Below, one piece after another: positions 47,256 through 54,839 of a stretch of 64,000 bases of DNA. The stretch is taken from assembly GCA_024235995.1 (NCBI GenBank), contig JACKLI010000001.1:2232001-2296000 (forward strand). Direction: 5' to 3'. The notes under the pieces were generated by a model that ran no database searches, was not told where the DNA came from, and saw only the letters and a list, made by a program, of their open reading frames with translations. Position 1 is the stretch's first letter. Every line of letters starts with the position of its first letter. Origin of the DNA: Burkholderiaceae bacterium (GTDB lineage Bacteria > Pseudomonadota > Gammaproteobacteria > Burkholderiales > Burkholderiaceae_C). Both the position numbers and the translations under genes were made by a program.

Positions 47256-48272
47256 ATGCCCACCAACCGCCAGATCCTGCTCGACAACCGCCCCCAGGGC
47301 GAGGCCACGCTGGCCAACTTCAAGCTGGTCACCACCGAAACGCCGGCGCTGCAAGACGGCCAGGTGCTGGTGCGCCACCACTACCTGAGCCTGGACCCCT
47401 ACATGCGCGGACGCATGAACGACGCCAAGAGCTACGCCGCCTGCCAGCCGCTGGGCCAGGTGTTCCAGGGCGGCACCGTGGGCGAGGTGCTCGAGAGCCG
47501 CCACCCCAAGTTTGCCGTCGGTGACCAAGTGGTCGGCTTTGGCGGCTGGCAGGAATACAGCGTGGTCGACGCCAACCAGCCCGGCATGCTCAAGAAGGTG
47601 GACACCACCCACGTGCCGCTGTCGCACTACCTGGGCGCCGTCGGCATGCCGGGCGTGACGGCCTGGTACGGCCTGAACCGGATCATCGCGCCCAAGGTCG
47701 GCCAGACGCTCACCGTCACCGCCGCCTCGGGGGCGGTGGGCAGCGCCTTCGGCGCGCTGGCCAAGGCGCGCGGCTGCCGCGTGGTGGGCGTGGCCGGCGG
47801 GCCGGACAAGTGCCGCTACGTCACCGACGAACTGGGCTTCGATGCCTGCATCGACCACCGCCAGCACGGCGATCTGAAAAGCATGAGCACGGCGCTGAAA
47901 GAGGCCTGCCCCGATGGCATCGACGGCCACTTCGAGAACGTCGGCGGCACTATCCTGGACGCCGTCCTGCTGCGCGCCAACGCCTTCGCCCGCATCGCCC
48001 TGTGCGGCATGATCGCCGGCTACGACGGCCAGCCCCTGCCCATGGCCAACCCGGCGCTGCTGCTGATCAACCGCATCCGGCTGGAGGGCTTCATCGTCAG
48101 CGAGCACATGGACGTCTGGCCCGAGGCCCTGGCCGAGCTGGGCCAGCTGGTGGCCACTGGCCGCCTGCGTCCGCGCGAGACCATCGCCCAGGGTATCGAA
48201 GCAGCCCCGCAAGCCTTCCTGGGTTTGCTCAAGGGCAAGAACTTCGGCAAGCAACTCGTCAAAATGATCTGA
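47256..48272 (+). CDS. NADP-dependent medium-chain oxidoreductase (CurA-like)
   Basis: 338-aa zinc-independent MDR protein of the leukotriene B4 12-hydroxydehydrogenase/CurA type. Seen: LSLDPYMRGRMND, GMPGVTAWYGLNRI, the nucleotide motif TVTAASGAVGSAFGALAKAR and FENVGGTILDAVL. It reduces activated double bonds with NADPH. Ribosome site GGAGA upstream. Exact enone substrate unknown. Confidence 0.92.
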   Translation: MPTNRQILLDNRPQGEATLANFKLVTTETPALQDGQVLVRHHYLSLDPYMRGRMNDAKSYAACQPLGQVFQGGTVGEVLESRHPKFAVGDQVVGFGGWQEYSVVDANQPGMLKKVDTTHVPLSHYLGAVGMPGVTAWYGLNRIIAPKVGQTLTVTAASGAVGSAFGALAKARGCRVVGVAGGPDKCRYVTDELGFDACIDHRQHGDLKSMSTALKEACPDGIDGHFENVGGTILDAVLLRANAFARIALCGMIAGYDGQPLPMANPALLLINRIRLEGFIVSEHMDVWPEALAELGQLVATGRLRPRETIAQGIEAAPQAFLGLLKGKNFGKQLVKMI

Positions 48273-48293
48273 CCCACCCGCAGGAGAGCAGAC

Positions 48294-49943
48294 ATGGCCC
48301 ACCACGCCACGCACGAAGTCTTCAACCAGCCCCTGCCGCTGGCCGACGTCAACCTGTTCGACATCAACCGCCCGCTGCAGGACGCGCTCAAGTTCAACGC
48401 GCCCAAGCTGGACACGGACGCGCTGCGCGAGCTGGGCCGCCTGGCCGGCTCGGCCGAGATGCAGAACCACGCGCGCCTGGCCAACGTGCACACGCCCGAG
48501 CTGCGCACCTTCGACCCCTACGGCCACCGCATCGACGAGGTGGAGTTTCACCCCAGCTACCACGTGCTGATGGGCGCCGCCACCGCCGCCGGTCTGCATG
48601 GCACGCCTTGGGCCGGCGAGGGCAGCCACCCGCACGTGCTGCGCGCAGCCAGCTTCATGCTGTTCACCGAGCTGGAGCCCTCCATCCTGTGCCCCATCTC
48701 GATGACCTACGCCGTCACGCCCGCGCTGCAGGAAAACGCGGCGGTCTACGCCGACTGGGGCCCCAAACTGACCAGCCGCGCGTACGACCCAGCGCTCAAG
48801 CTGTACAAAAACAAGCCCGGCGTGACCATGGGCATGGGCATGACCGAGAAGCAGGGTGGCTCGGACGTGCGCGCCAACACCAGCCAGGCCGTGCCCGACG
48901 GGCGCGACGGCTGGGGCGAGCGCTACCGCATCACCGGCCACAAGTGGTTCTTCTCGGCGCCCATGTGCGACGCCTTCCTGGTGCTGGCGCAGACGCCCGG
49001 CGGGCTGACCTGCTTCTTTTTGCCGCGCGTGCTGCCCGACGGTGGCGGCACGCGCAACGGCCTGCGCATTCAGCGCCTGAAGGACAAGCTGGGCAACAAG
49101 GCCAACGCCAGCTCCGAGGTCGAGTTCCAGGACGCCATCGCCTGGCGCGTGGGCGAGGAGGGCCGCGGCGTGCCGCAGATCCTGGAGATGGGCACGCGCA
49201 CGCGGCTGGACTGCGCCCTGGGCACCAGCGCGCTGATGCGCCAGGCGCTGTGCATCGCCATCCACCACACGCGCCAGCGCCAGGCTTTCGGTAAGTATCT
49301 GGCCGAGCAGCCGCTGATGAAGAACGTGCTGGCCGACCTGGCGCTGGAGAGCGAGGCCGCCACCGCGCTGGCGCTGCGCCTGGCGCGCGCCTACGAGCGC
49401 CAGGGCGACGAGCACGAGCGCCTGATCGCCCGCGTGATCACGCCGGTGGCCAAGTTCTGGATCTGCAAGCGCGGCAGCCACTTCAGCGAAGAGGCCATGG
49501 AGTGCATGGGCGGCAACGGCTACGTGGAGGAGGCCGGCCACGGCGTGCAGGCGCGCATCTACCGCGAGATGCCCGTCAACTCGATCTGGGAAGGCGCGGG
49601 CAACATCATGGCCATCGACCTGCTGCGCGCGCTGCGCAAGGGCGACGTGGCCGGCGCGCTGCAGGCCGAGCTGGCCCCCGCGCGCGGCGCGCACGCCGCG
49701 CTCGACCGCATGACCGAGCAGCTGCCCGCCCGCATCGACGCCCTGGCCAACGAGACCGAGGCGCGCCGCCTGGCGCAGGACGTGGCGCTGGCCCTGCAGG
49801 GCGCGCTGCTGGCGCAGACCGCGCCGGCCGCGGTAACCGACGCCTTCTGCGCCTCGCGCCTGGGCGGCGACTGGGGTCACGCCTTCGGCACGCTGTCGGC
49901 CCGCGCCGACATGGACGCCATCGTGGCCCGGGCGATGCCTTGA
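48294..49943 (+). CDS. AidB-like acyl-CoA dehydrogenase
   Basis: 549-aa ACAD of the AidB branch. N-terminal extension with NQPLPLADVNLFDINRPLQD, then GMGMTEKQGGSDVRANTSQA, HKWFFSAPMCDAFLVLAQ, RLKDKLGNKANASSEVEF and the catalytic-Glu segment YREMPVNSIWEGAGNIMAID. AidB in E. coli is an alkylation-response flavoprotein, while relatives in catabolic operons act on acyl-CoAs; position here favours the latter. Confidence 0.92.
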   Translation: MAHHATHEVFNQPLPLADVNLFDINRPLQDALKFNAPKLDTDALRELGRLAGSAEMQNHARLANVHTPELRTFDPYGHRIDEVEFHPSYHVLMGAATAAGLHGTPWAGEGSHPHVLRAASFMLFTELEPSILCPISMTYAVTPALQENAAVYADWGPKLTSRAYDPALKLYKNKPGVTMGMGMTEKQGGSDVRANTSQAVPDGRDGWGERYRITGHKWFFSAPMCDAFLVLAQTPGGLTCFFLPRVLPDGGGTRNGLRIQRLKDKLGNKANASSEVEFQDAIAWRVGEEGRGVPQILEMGTRTRLDCALGTSALMRQALCIAIHHTRQRQAFGKYLAEQPLMKNVLADLALESEAATALALRLARAYERQGDEHERLIARVITPVAKFWICKRGSHFSEEAMECMGGNGYVEEAGHGVQARIYREMPVNSIWEGAGNIMAIDLLRALRKGDVAGALQAELAPARGAHAALDRMTEQLPARIDALANETEARRLAQDVALALQGALLAQTAPAAVTDAFCASRLGGDWGHAFGTLSARADMDAIVARAMP

Positions 49944-50003
49944 AAAGAAAATACTTGTAGCCGGCATGCAGCAAGCGCGAGCAGCTATGTTTTAAATAGT
50001 AAT
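49944..50003 (+). repeat. Diverged family A repeat before the second SDR
   Basis: AGCCGGCATGCAGCAAGCGC then GAGCAGCTATGTTTTAAATA retains GCCGGCA and the AGCAGCTAT core. It fills the 72-bp gap between the two genes. Confidence 0.6.
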
Positions 50004-50015
50004 CAAGACTGTCCC

Positions 50016-50930
50016 ATGATTCAAGACTTTCAAGGCAAGACGGCGGTGCTGACTGGCGCGGGCTCCGGCTTCGGGCTGGAGTGCGCGCGCATCGGCGCCG
50101 CGCGCGGCATGAACCTGGTGCTGGTCGACGTGCAGCCCGACGCGCTGGCGCGGGCCGAGGCCGAGATGCAGGCCGCGGGCGTGCCGGTGATGGCGCGCCA
50201 GGTCGACGTCTCGGACGCCGCGCAAATGGAGGTGCTGGCGGCTGACGTGAAGGCGCGCTTCGGCGCGCCGCACTTCGTGTTCAACAACGCCGGCGTGGGC
50301 GCGGGCGGGCTGGTGTGGGAAAACACCATGGCCGACTGGGACTGGGTGCTGGGCGTCGATTTGTGGGGTGTGATCCACGGCGTGCGCCTGTTCGTGCCCA
50401 TGATGCTGGAGGCCGCCGCGCAAGACCCCGCGTATCGCGGCCACGTCACCAACACCGCCAGCATGGCCGGGCTGTTGACGCCGCCCAACATGGGCATCTA
50501 CAACGCCGCCAAGGCGGCGGTGGTGAGCCTGACCGAAACCCTGTACCAAGACCTGCGCCTGGTCACCGACCAGATCGGCGCCAGCCTGCTGTGCCCGTAC
50601 TTCGTGCCCACCGGCATCAGCCACAGCGAGCGCAACCGGCCGGCCGATGGCGCGGCGTCGAAAGGCTTGACCAAGAGCCAGCAGATCGGCTTGGCGATGA
50701 TCGAAAAGGCCGTCACCAGCGGCAAGATCACCGCCGCCGAGGTGGCGCAAAAGGTCTTCAGGGCCATCACGGCCAACCAGTTCTACGTCTTCAGCCACGA
50801 AAGCCCCAAGGCGCTGGGCAACATCACCCACCGCATGCAGAACATCGTGGCGATGGAGAACCCCGCCGATCCGTTTCTGGAGACGCCCGAGATCGGCGCG
50901 CGCCTGCGTCAGCAGTTGCGCGGCGGGTGA
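50016..50930 (+). CDS. Short-chain dehydrogenase/reductase
   Basis: 304-aa SDR. Cofactor motif VLTGAGSGFGLECARIGAAR (about 11-30), Asp in LVLVDVQPDAL suggesting NAD preference, NNAGVGAGG, Ser in NTASMAGLLTPP and YNAAK (about 169). Longer C-terminus than FabG types. Last gene of the acyl-CoA run; convergent with the Sel1 gene one base away. Confidence 0.92.
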   Translation: MIQDFQGKTAVLTGAGSGFGLECARIGAARGMNLVLVDVQPDALARAEAEMQAAGVPVMARQVDVSDAAQMEVLAADVKARFGAPHFVFNNAGVGAGGLVWENTMADWDWVLGVDLWGVIHGVRLFVPMMLEAAAQDPAYRGHVTNTASMAGLLTPPNMGIYNAAKAAVVSLTETLYQDLRLVTDQIGASLLCPYFVPTGISHSERNRPADGAASKGLTKSQQIGLAMIEKAVTSGKITAAEVAQKVFRAITANQFYVFSHESPKALGNITHRMQNIVAMENPADPFLETPEIGARLRQQLRGG

Positions 50931-50931
50931 G

Positions 50932-52146
50932 TTACCGCTCCACCTGGGTCAGCTGCTGCCGCCAGAAGGCCGGCATCAGGTCGAACAGGGGCGTGGGGTC
51001 GCGCTGCGTCGGCGGCACGTTCCGCTCCGGCAGGGAGGGCGCGGAGGCCAGGGGGTCCACGTAGGCCAGCTGCTGCATCCAGCCAGGGTCGATCTTGCCG
51101 TCCCGCGCCGTACGGGAGTCGATCAGCGACAGCATGCGCATGGCTCGCTGGCTGCCGCCTTCCGCCGCCAGGCGGTAGTAGCGGACCGCCTCGGCAACAT
51201 TGGCTGGCGTGGCCGGTCGGCGGTGATAACGCTGCGCCATGGCCCATGCCGCCTGCGCGTCGGCGCTGGGGGTGGGCGAGGGATTGGACGCCCGGTTGGG
51301 CATGGCGCCGCCGTTTTCGAGGATCCGCAGGTTCATCTCGGCGGCGCGCGACTGGGGGCTGGCGCGCTCGAAGAGGCACCGCGCATAGGCGTCTCGACCA
51401 TCGTCTGCCGCCATGATGCCCAACTCGAGATTGGCCTGCACGTCACCGGCCATGGCCGCGTGCTGCAGCAGGGCCAGGTCGGGCACTTCAGGCGACAGGG
51501 TCTGGCCCGTGTTCTTGCCTGCCACCAACGCCGGCGCCTGGCGTGACGCCAGCACCCAGGCCAGGTAGTCCGCCCGTGCCGGGTGCCGGCGCCGCAGCAG
51601 GGCGACATCGCGGTAGGCTTCATCCACCTTGGGCGGTCCCACGCAGCCGTCGATGGCGCACCACGCGAGGCCGGCGTAGGCCCAGGGCTCGCGGCCCAGG
51701 CGCGCCGCGCGCTGAAACCATTGCAGCGCCAGCGCCGGGTCACGCCGCACGCCCGCGCCATGCAGGTGGATCAGACCCAACTGCCAGGCGGCCTGCGCCG
51801 ATGATGGTGTGCTCCCCAGGCTGTTCGAGGCCTCGGCCTGTTGCAGCAGGCGCTGCAACTCGCGCTGGATTGCCGCCGGGTGGGCTTCGCGCGGCGTCGT
51901 GCTGGCCTTGGCGGCGGCCGGTCGCGCCGTGCTCCAGCTGACGCTTTCGCCGGGTCTGCACACCTGTTGTGCCGAGGGGTGCGCGTCGCCGATCGCGGGT
52001 GACCGAGCGGTGGTGGGCGGTGTCGTCGGTTGCGTGACGGTTTGGGCGGATACCCCTGGCGTCGCTCCCGCCCACGCTGGAACAAACTGCATCATCGAGC
52101 CGGTCATGGCGATGGGCAGCACGCTCCAGCGAACGATTTGGGACAT
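50932..52146 (-). CDS. Exported Sel1/TPR-repeat protein
   Basis: 404-aa protein with a likely signal peptide (MSQIVRWSVLPIAMTGSMMQ, cut after AWAGA), a Thr/Pro-rich linker and at least three Sel1-like repeats (AAWQLGLIHLHGAGVRRDPA, NLELGIMAADDGRDAYARCL, AVRYYRLAAEGGSQRAMRML). I chose the ATG at 52146; an ATG at 52167 would add seven residues and neither has a clear ribosome site. Shared divergent region with the NarL-type regulator. Function unknown; such repeats usually bind proteins. Confidence 0.8.
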   Translation of the reverse strand: MSQIVRWSVLPIAMTGSMMQFVPAWAGATPGVSAQTVTQPTTPPTTARSPAIGDAHPSAQQVCRPGESVSWSTARPAAAKASTTPREAHPAAIQRELQRLLQQAEASNSLGSTPSSAQAAWQLGLIHLHGAGVRRDPALALQWFQRAARLGREPWAYAGLAWCAIDGCVGPPKVDEAYRDVALLRRRHPARADYLAWVLASRQAPALVAGKNTGQTLSPEVPDLALLQHAAMAGDVQANLELGIMAADDGRDAYARCLFERASPQSRAAEMNLRILENGGAMPNRASNPSPTPSADAQAAWAMAQRYHRRPATPANVAEAVRYYRLAAEGGSQRAMRMLSLIDSRTARDGKIDPGWMQQLAYVDPLASAPSLPERNVPPTQRDPTPLFDLMPAFWRQQLTQVER

Positions 52147-52663
52147 CTGCCCGTCACGGCGGCCCATGGGCAAGCTGGGCCAGCGGGGGCTGCAAGCAGA
52201 CGGCTTGATGGCAAAGTCCTCCAAAGATAGGGCTTGACGCTGCCGCCAACGGTTCGATCCGAGATCGATGCACACGTTTTGGGTATTGTCAAGCTCCAGT
52301 GTGGACTGCGCGAAAGCCCCTGCCCATCGCGCCGATGGTATACACCGTGCGCGGTACGCCGGGCGTCCATGATGGTCTTCCAAAGTGGTCGAAGGCTCCA
52401 TTTTTGCGCCGCGATGCACTATCAAATTCAAAGCAATGAGGGTTTGTAAGTTGGGTGGTGTTTTTTTGTATCTATTGCAAAGACCCGCATAAAGTCTGAG
52501 AATGAACTTGGATTTCGTCGCACACTTTCGTCTTGTCCTGAGCAAAATCCCAGTTTTGCTGTAAAAATCCAACAGGGTTTTCCCTTCATGCGGCAGGATC
52601 AGGAACATCGACAGGAGGAGTTGGGTTACAGGTGTCACAACCTGCGGGTTGTAGGGAGAAAAC
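52147..52663. promoter_or_regulatory. 517-bp AT-richer divergent intergenic region
   Basis: No convincing gene; the only ORFs have no family features. It is AT-rich compared with the rest, especially 52380-52600. Seen: the inverted repeat CGATC-CGA-GATCG (52255-52267), a sigma70-like pair TTGCAA (52475-52480) and GAGAAT (52498-52503) at 17-bp spacing, and the hairpin ACAACC-TGCG-GGTTGT (52637-52652) just before the ribosome site GGGAG of the regulator gene. A long leader with regulatory structure, or a short unrecognised RNA, is possible. Confidence 0.4.
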
Positions 52664-53440
52664 ATGAACTCCACGACGGACTGGCTGGGCTTGACCGACA
52701 TCGGCGGCGCCGCCAGCACAACGACCACGCACGCCATCACCTGGCCGCCCTTTTTGCGCGGCCAGCCTGACCGTCCGGTGCGGGTGCTGCTGGTCGACGA
52801 CGACCCGCACATGTGCCGGGTCATTGCGCAGGAACTGCTGGCCGATCCCCGCATCGACCTGGTGGCGCAGGCCAATTCGCTGCGCGACGGACGGCACCTG
52901 GTGGCCCGGCATGACTTCGACGTCATGCTGGTGGACCTGAGCCTGGGCGACGGCACGGGCTTCGAGCTGATCGAGTACATGAAGAGCGTGCATCCGGTGG
53001 CCGAGGCGGTGGTGGTGTCGGCGATGGAGGACGAGGAGCACGCCATCCACGCCTTCGAGCTGGGCGCCACGGGCTACCTGGTCAAGGGCTCGTGGTTCGG
53101 CAATTTCGCGCAGGCGGTGCTGCACGTGGTCAACGGCGGCGCCACCGTCACGCCCAACCTGGCGCGGCGCCTGCTGCGCCGCCTGGGCACGCATGGCGAT
53201 GCGGGGCCGGGCGCCGGCGCGGCCAGCCGGCACGACAGCAGCGCCGAGCATCTGTCCGAGCGCGAGCGCGAAATTCTGCGCCTGGTGGCCAGCGGCCACA
53301 CCAGCGGCGAGATCGCGCGCAACCTGTCCATCAGCGCCCAGACGGTGAACACGCACATCAAGAACATTTACCGCAAGCTGCAGGTGCGTACGCGGGCGCA
53401 GGCCGCCACCCGGGCGTCGCAGCACGGGCTGCTGTACTGA
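52664..53440 (+). CDS. NarL/LuxR-family response regulator
   Basis: 258-aa two-component regulator. A 38-residue N-terminal extension precedes the receiver domain (VRVLLVDDDPHMCRVIAQEL; phospho-acceptor Asp in VMLVDLSLGDGTG, about residue 92; Lys in YLVKGSW). C-terminal LuxR-type HTH: LSEREREILRLVASGHTSGE and ISAQTVNTHIKNIYRKLQVR. Followed 28 bp later by its likely cognate kinase. Confidence 0.94.
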   Translation: MNSTTDWLGLTDIGGAASTTTTHAITWPPFLRGQPDRPVRVLLVDDDPHMCRVIAQELLADPRIDLVAQANSLRDGRHLVARHDFDVMLVDLSLGDGTGFELIEYMKSVHPVAEAVVVSAMEDEEHAIHAFELGATGYLVKGSWFGNFAQAVLHVVNGGATVTPNLARRLLRRLGTHGDAGPGAGAASRHDSSAEHLSEREREILRLVASGHTSGEIARNLSISAQTVNTHIKNIYRKLQVRTRAQAATRASQHGLLY

Positions 53441-53468
53441 GGGCCAGGGCGCGAGAAACGCCGACGTC

Positions 53469-54716
53469 ATGGATATCTCGTTGCTGCTGCCCTGGGTGGC
53501 CATGTTGTCATCGCTGGCCCTGGCCGGCTACGCGCTGGGCCGGGGGGTGCGGCGCCATCGCGGGTTGGATGCCGTGCTTGGAGGCACTGCGCTGGCATTC
53601 GCGGCGCTTGCCCTGGTGGACCTGGCGGCCGCCTACGGCTGGATCGGCCCGTCGGCGCTGCGTCCGCTGACGCAGCTGGCCTATCAGCTGATGACGCTGG
53701 GGGTGATCGTGTTCCTGCTGGTGGCAGCCCGTGGCTGGCGCCCGCCCCAGCAGCTCATCGTGGGGGTGCAGGCGGTGCTGGGCCTGGCCCTGATCGTGCG
53801 TGCGCCTGCCCCACTGGGGCACCTGCCGGCCTGGGCCGTGCTCAACCTGGTTTGCGTCACGCTGCTGCTGCTGTCGATGGCCTACGCGTTGGTGGTGCGC
53901 CATGCCGGCGCGCCGGCGTGGACGGCCATGGTGGCGGCGCTGGCCAGCCTGAACGTGATGGTGGGGGACTTTCGGGAGGCCGAGGGCGGGGTGCTGTCGG
54001 CGTCGTGGTCGCAGGTGCTGCTGCTCTTGATCCTGCTGGCGCTGTGGCTGGGGTGCACGCGGCGCGTCCGCGCGGTTGCGCGGCCGGAGCCCACCGCGCC
54101 GCCGCTGGACCGCCAGCGCCTGGCGCAGGACCTGCACGACGGCGTGGGTTCGCACCTGACCTCCATCATCTCCGCGCTGGATGCCGGCACGCCCAAGGAG
54201 CGCTCGACCGCGGCGCTGCTGCAGGAATGCCTGGTCGAGTTGAAGCTGCTGGTGGACGGCATGGACGAGGATGCGACCGTGCTCAGCCTGCTGGCCAGCC
54301 TGCGCTACCGCATCGAGCCGCTGCTGAGCGCCGCGCACATCCGCCTGCACTGGGCCGTGGCCGATGACGAGGAGCTGGAGCGTGTGACCGGCGACACCGC
54401 CCGGCACGTGCTGCACCTGACGCAGGAGGCGCTGGCCAACGTGTTGCGCCATTCCGGCGCCGACCAGGTGTCCATCACCTGCTGCATCAGCAAGGCGCAG
54501 CAGGCCCTGCTGCTGGAGATCAACGACAACGGCGTTGGCCTGCACGAGCCGGCTGGCGAGGCGCCCGGCCAGCGTGCCTGCGGCAAGGGCCTGCGCGGCA
54601 TGCACGCGCGGGCGCACCAGTTGGGCGGGCAACTGCTGATCGAATCGGCCCCGCACCGCGGCACCCGCCTGCGCATGCTGGTGCCGCTGATGAGCCTCGA
54701 AACCGAAGAGTCCTGA
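53469..54716 (+). CDS. NarX/DesK-type sensor histidine kinase
   Basis: 415-aa HisKA_3 kinase. About seven hydrophobic segments (residues 5-195) form a membrane sensor reminiscent of 7TM types. The H-box LAQDLHDGVGSHLTSIISAL has the phospho-acceptor His (about 222); the HATPase domain has TQEALANVLRHSGADQVSIT and INDNGVGLHEP, GKGLRGMHARA. Partner of the regulator at 52664. Signal unknown. Confidence 0.92.
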   Translation: MDISLLLPWVAMLSSLALAGYALGRGVRRHRGLDAVLGGTALAFAALALVDLAAAYGWIGPSALRPLTQLAYQLMTLGVIVFLLVAARGWRPPQQLIVGVQAVLGLALIVRAPAPLGHLPAWAVLNLVCVTLLLLSMAYALVVRHAGAPAWTAMVAALASLNVMVGDFREAEGGVLSASWSQVLLLLILLALWLGCTRRVRAVARPEPTAPPLDRQRLAQDLHDGVGSHLTSIISALDAGTPKERSTAALLQECLVELKLLVDGMDEDATVLSLLASLRYRIEPLLSAAHIRLHWAVADDEELERVTGDTARHVLHLTQEALANVLRHSGADQVSITCCISKAQQALLLEINDNGVGLHEPAGEAPGQRACGKGLRGMHARAHQLGGQLLIESAPHRGTRLRMLVPLMSLETEES

Positions 54717-54839
54717 CCGGCGCCGGCCGCACCAGCCGACGCACGCCGCCGCCGGGCCGCGCGCGCCGGGGGCTGTGGCAAACTCACCGGCTTTTTGGCC
54801 TCCCGCCGCCTTGCGCGGCGCGGCCAGGTTCCGGTTGTC

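Noticed and set aside
52234..52449. A 71-codon plus-strand ORF in the divergent gap
   Set aside because: No ribosome site, no recognisable features and atypical composition. More likely non-coding leader sequence.
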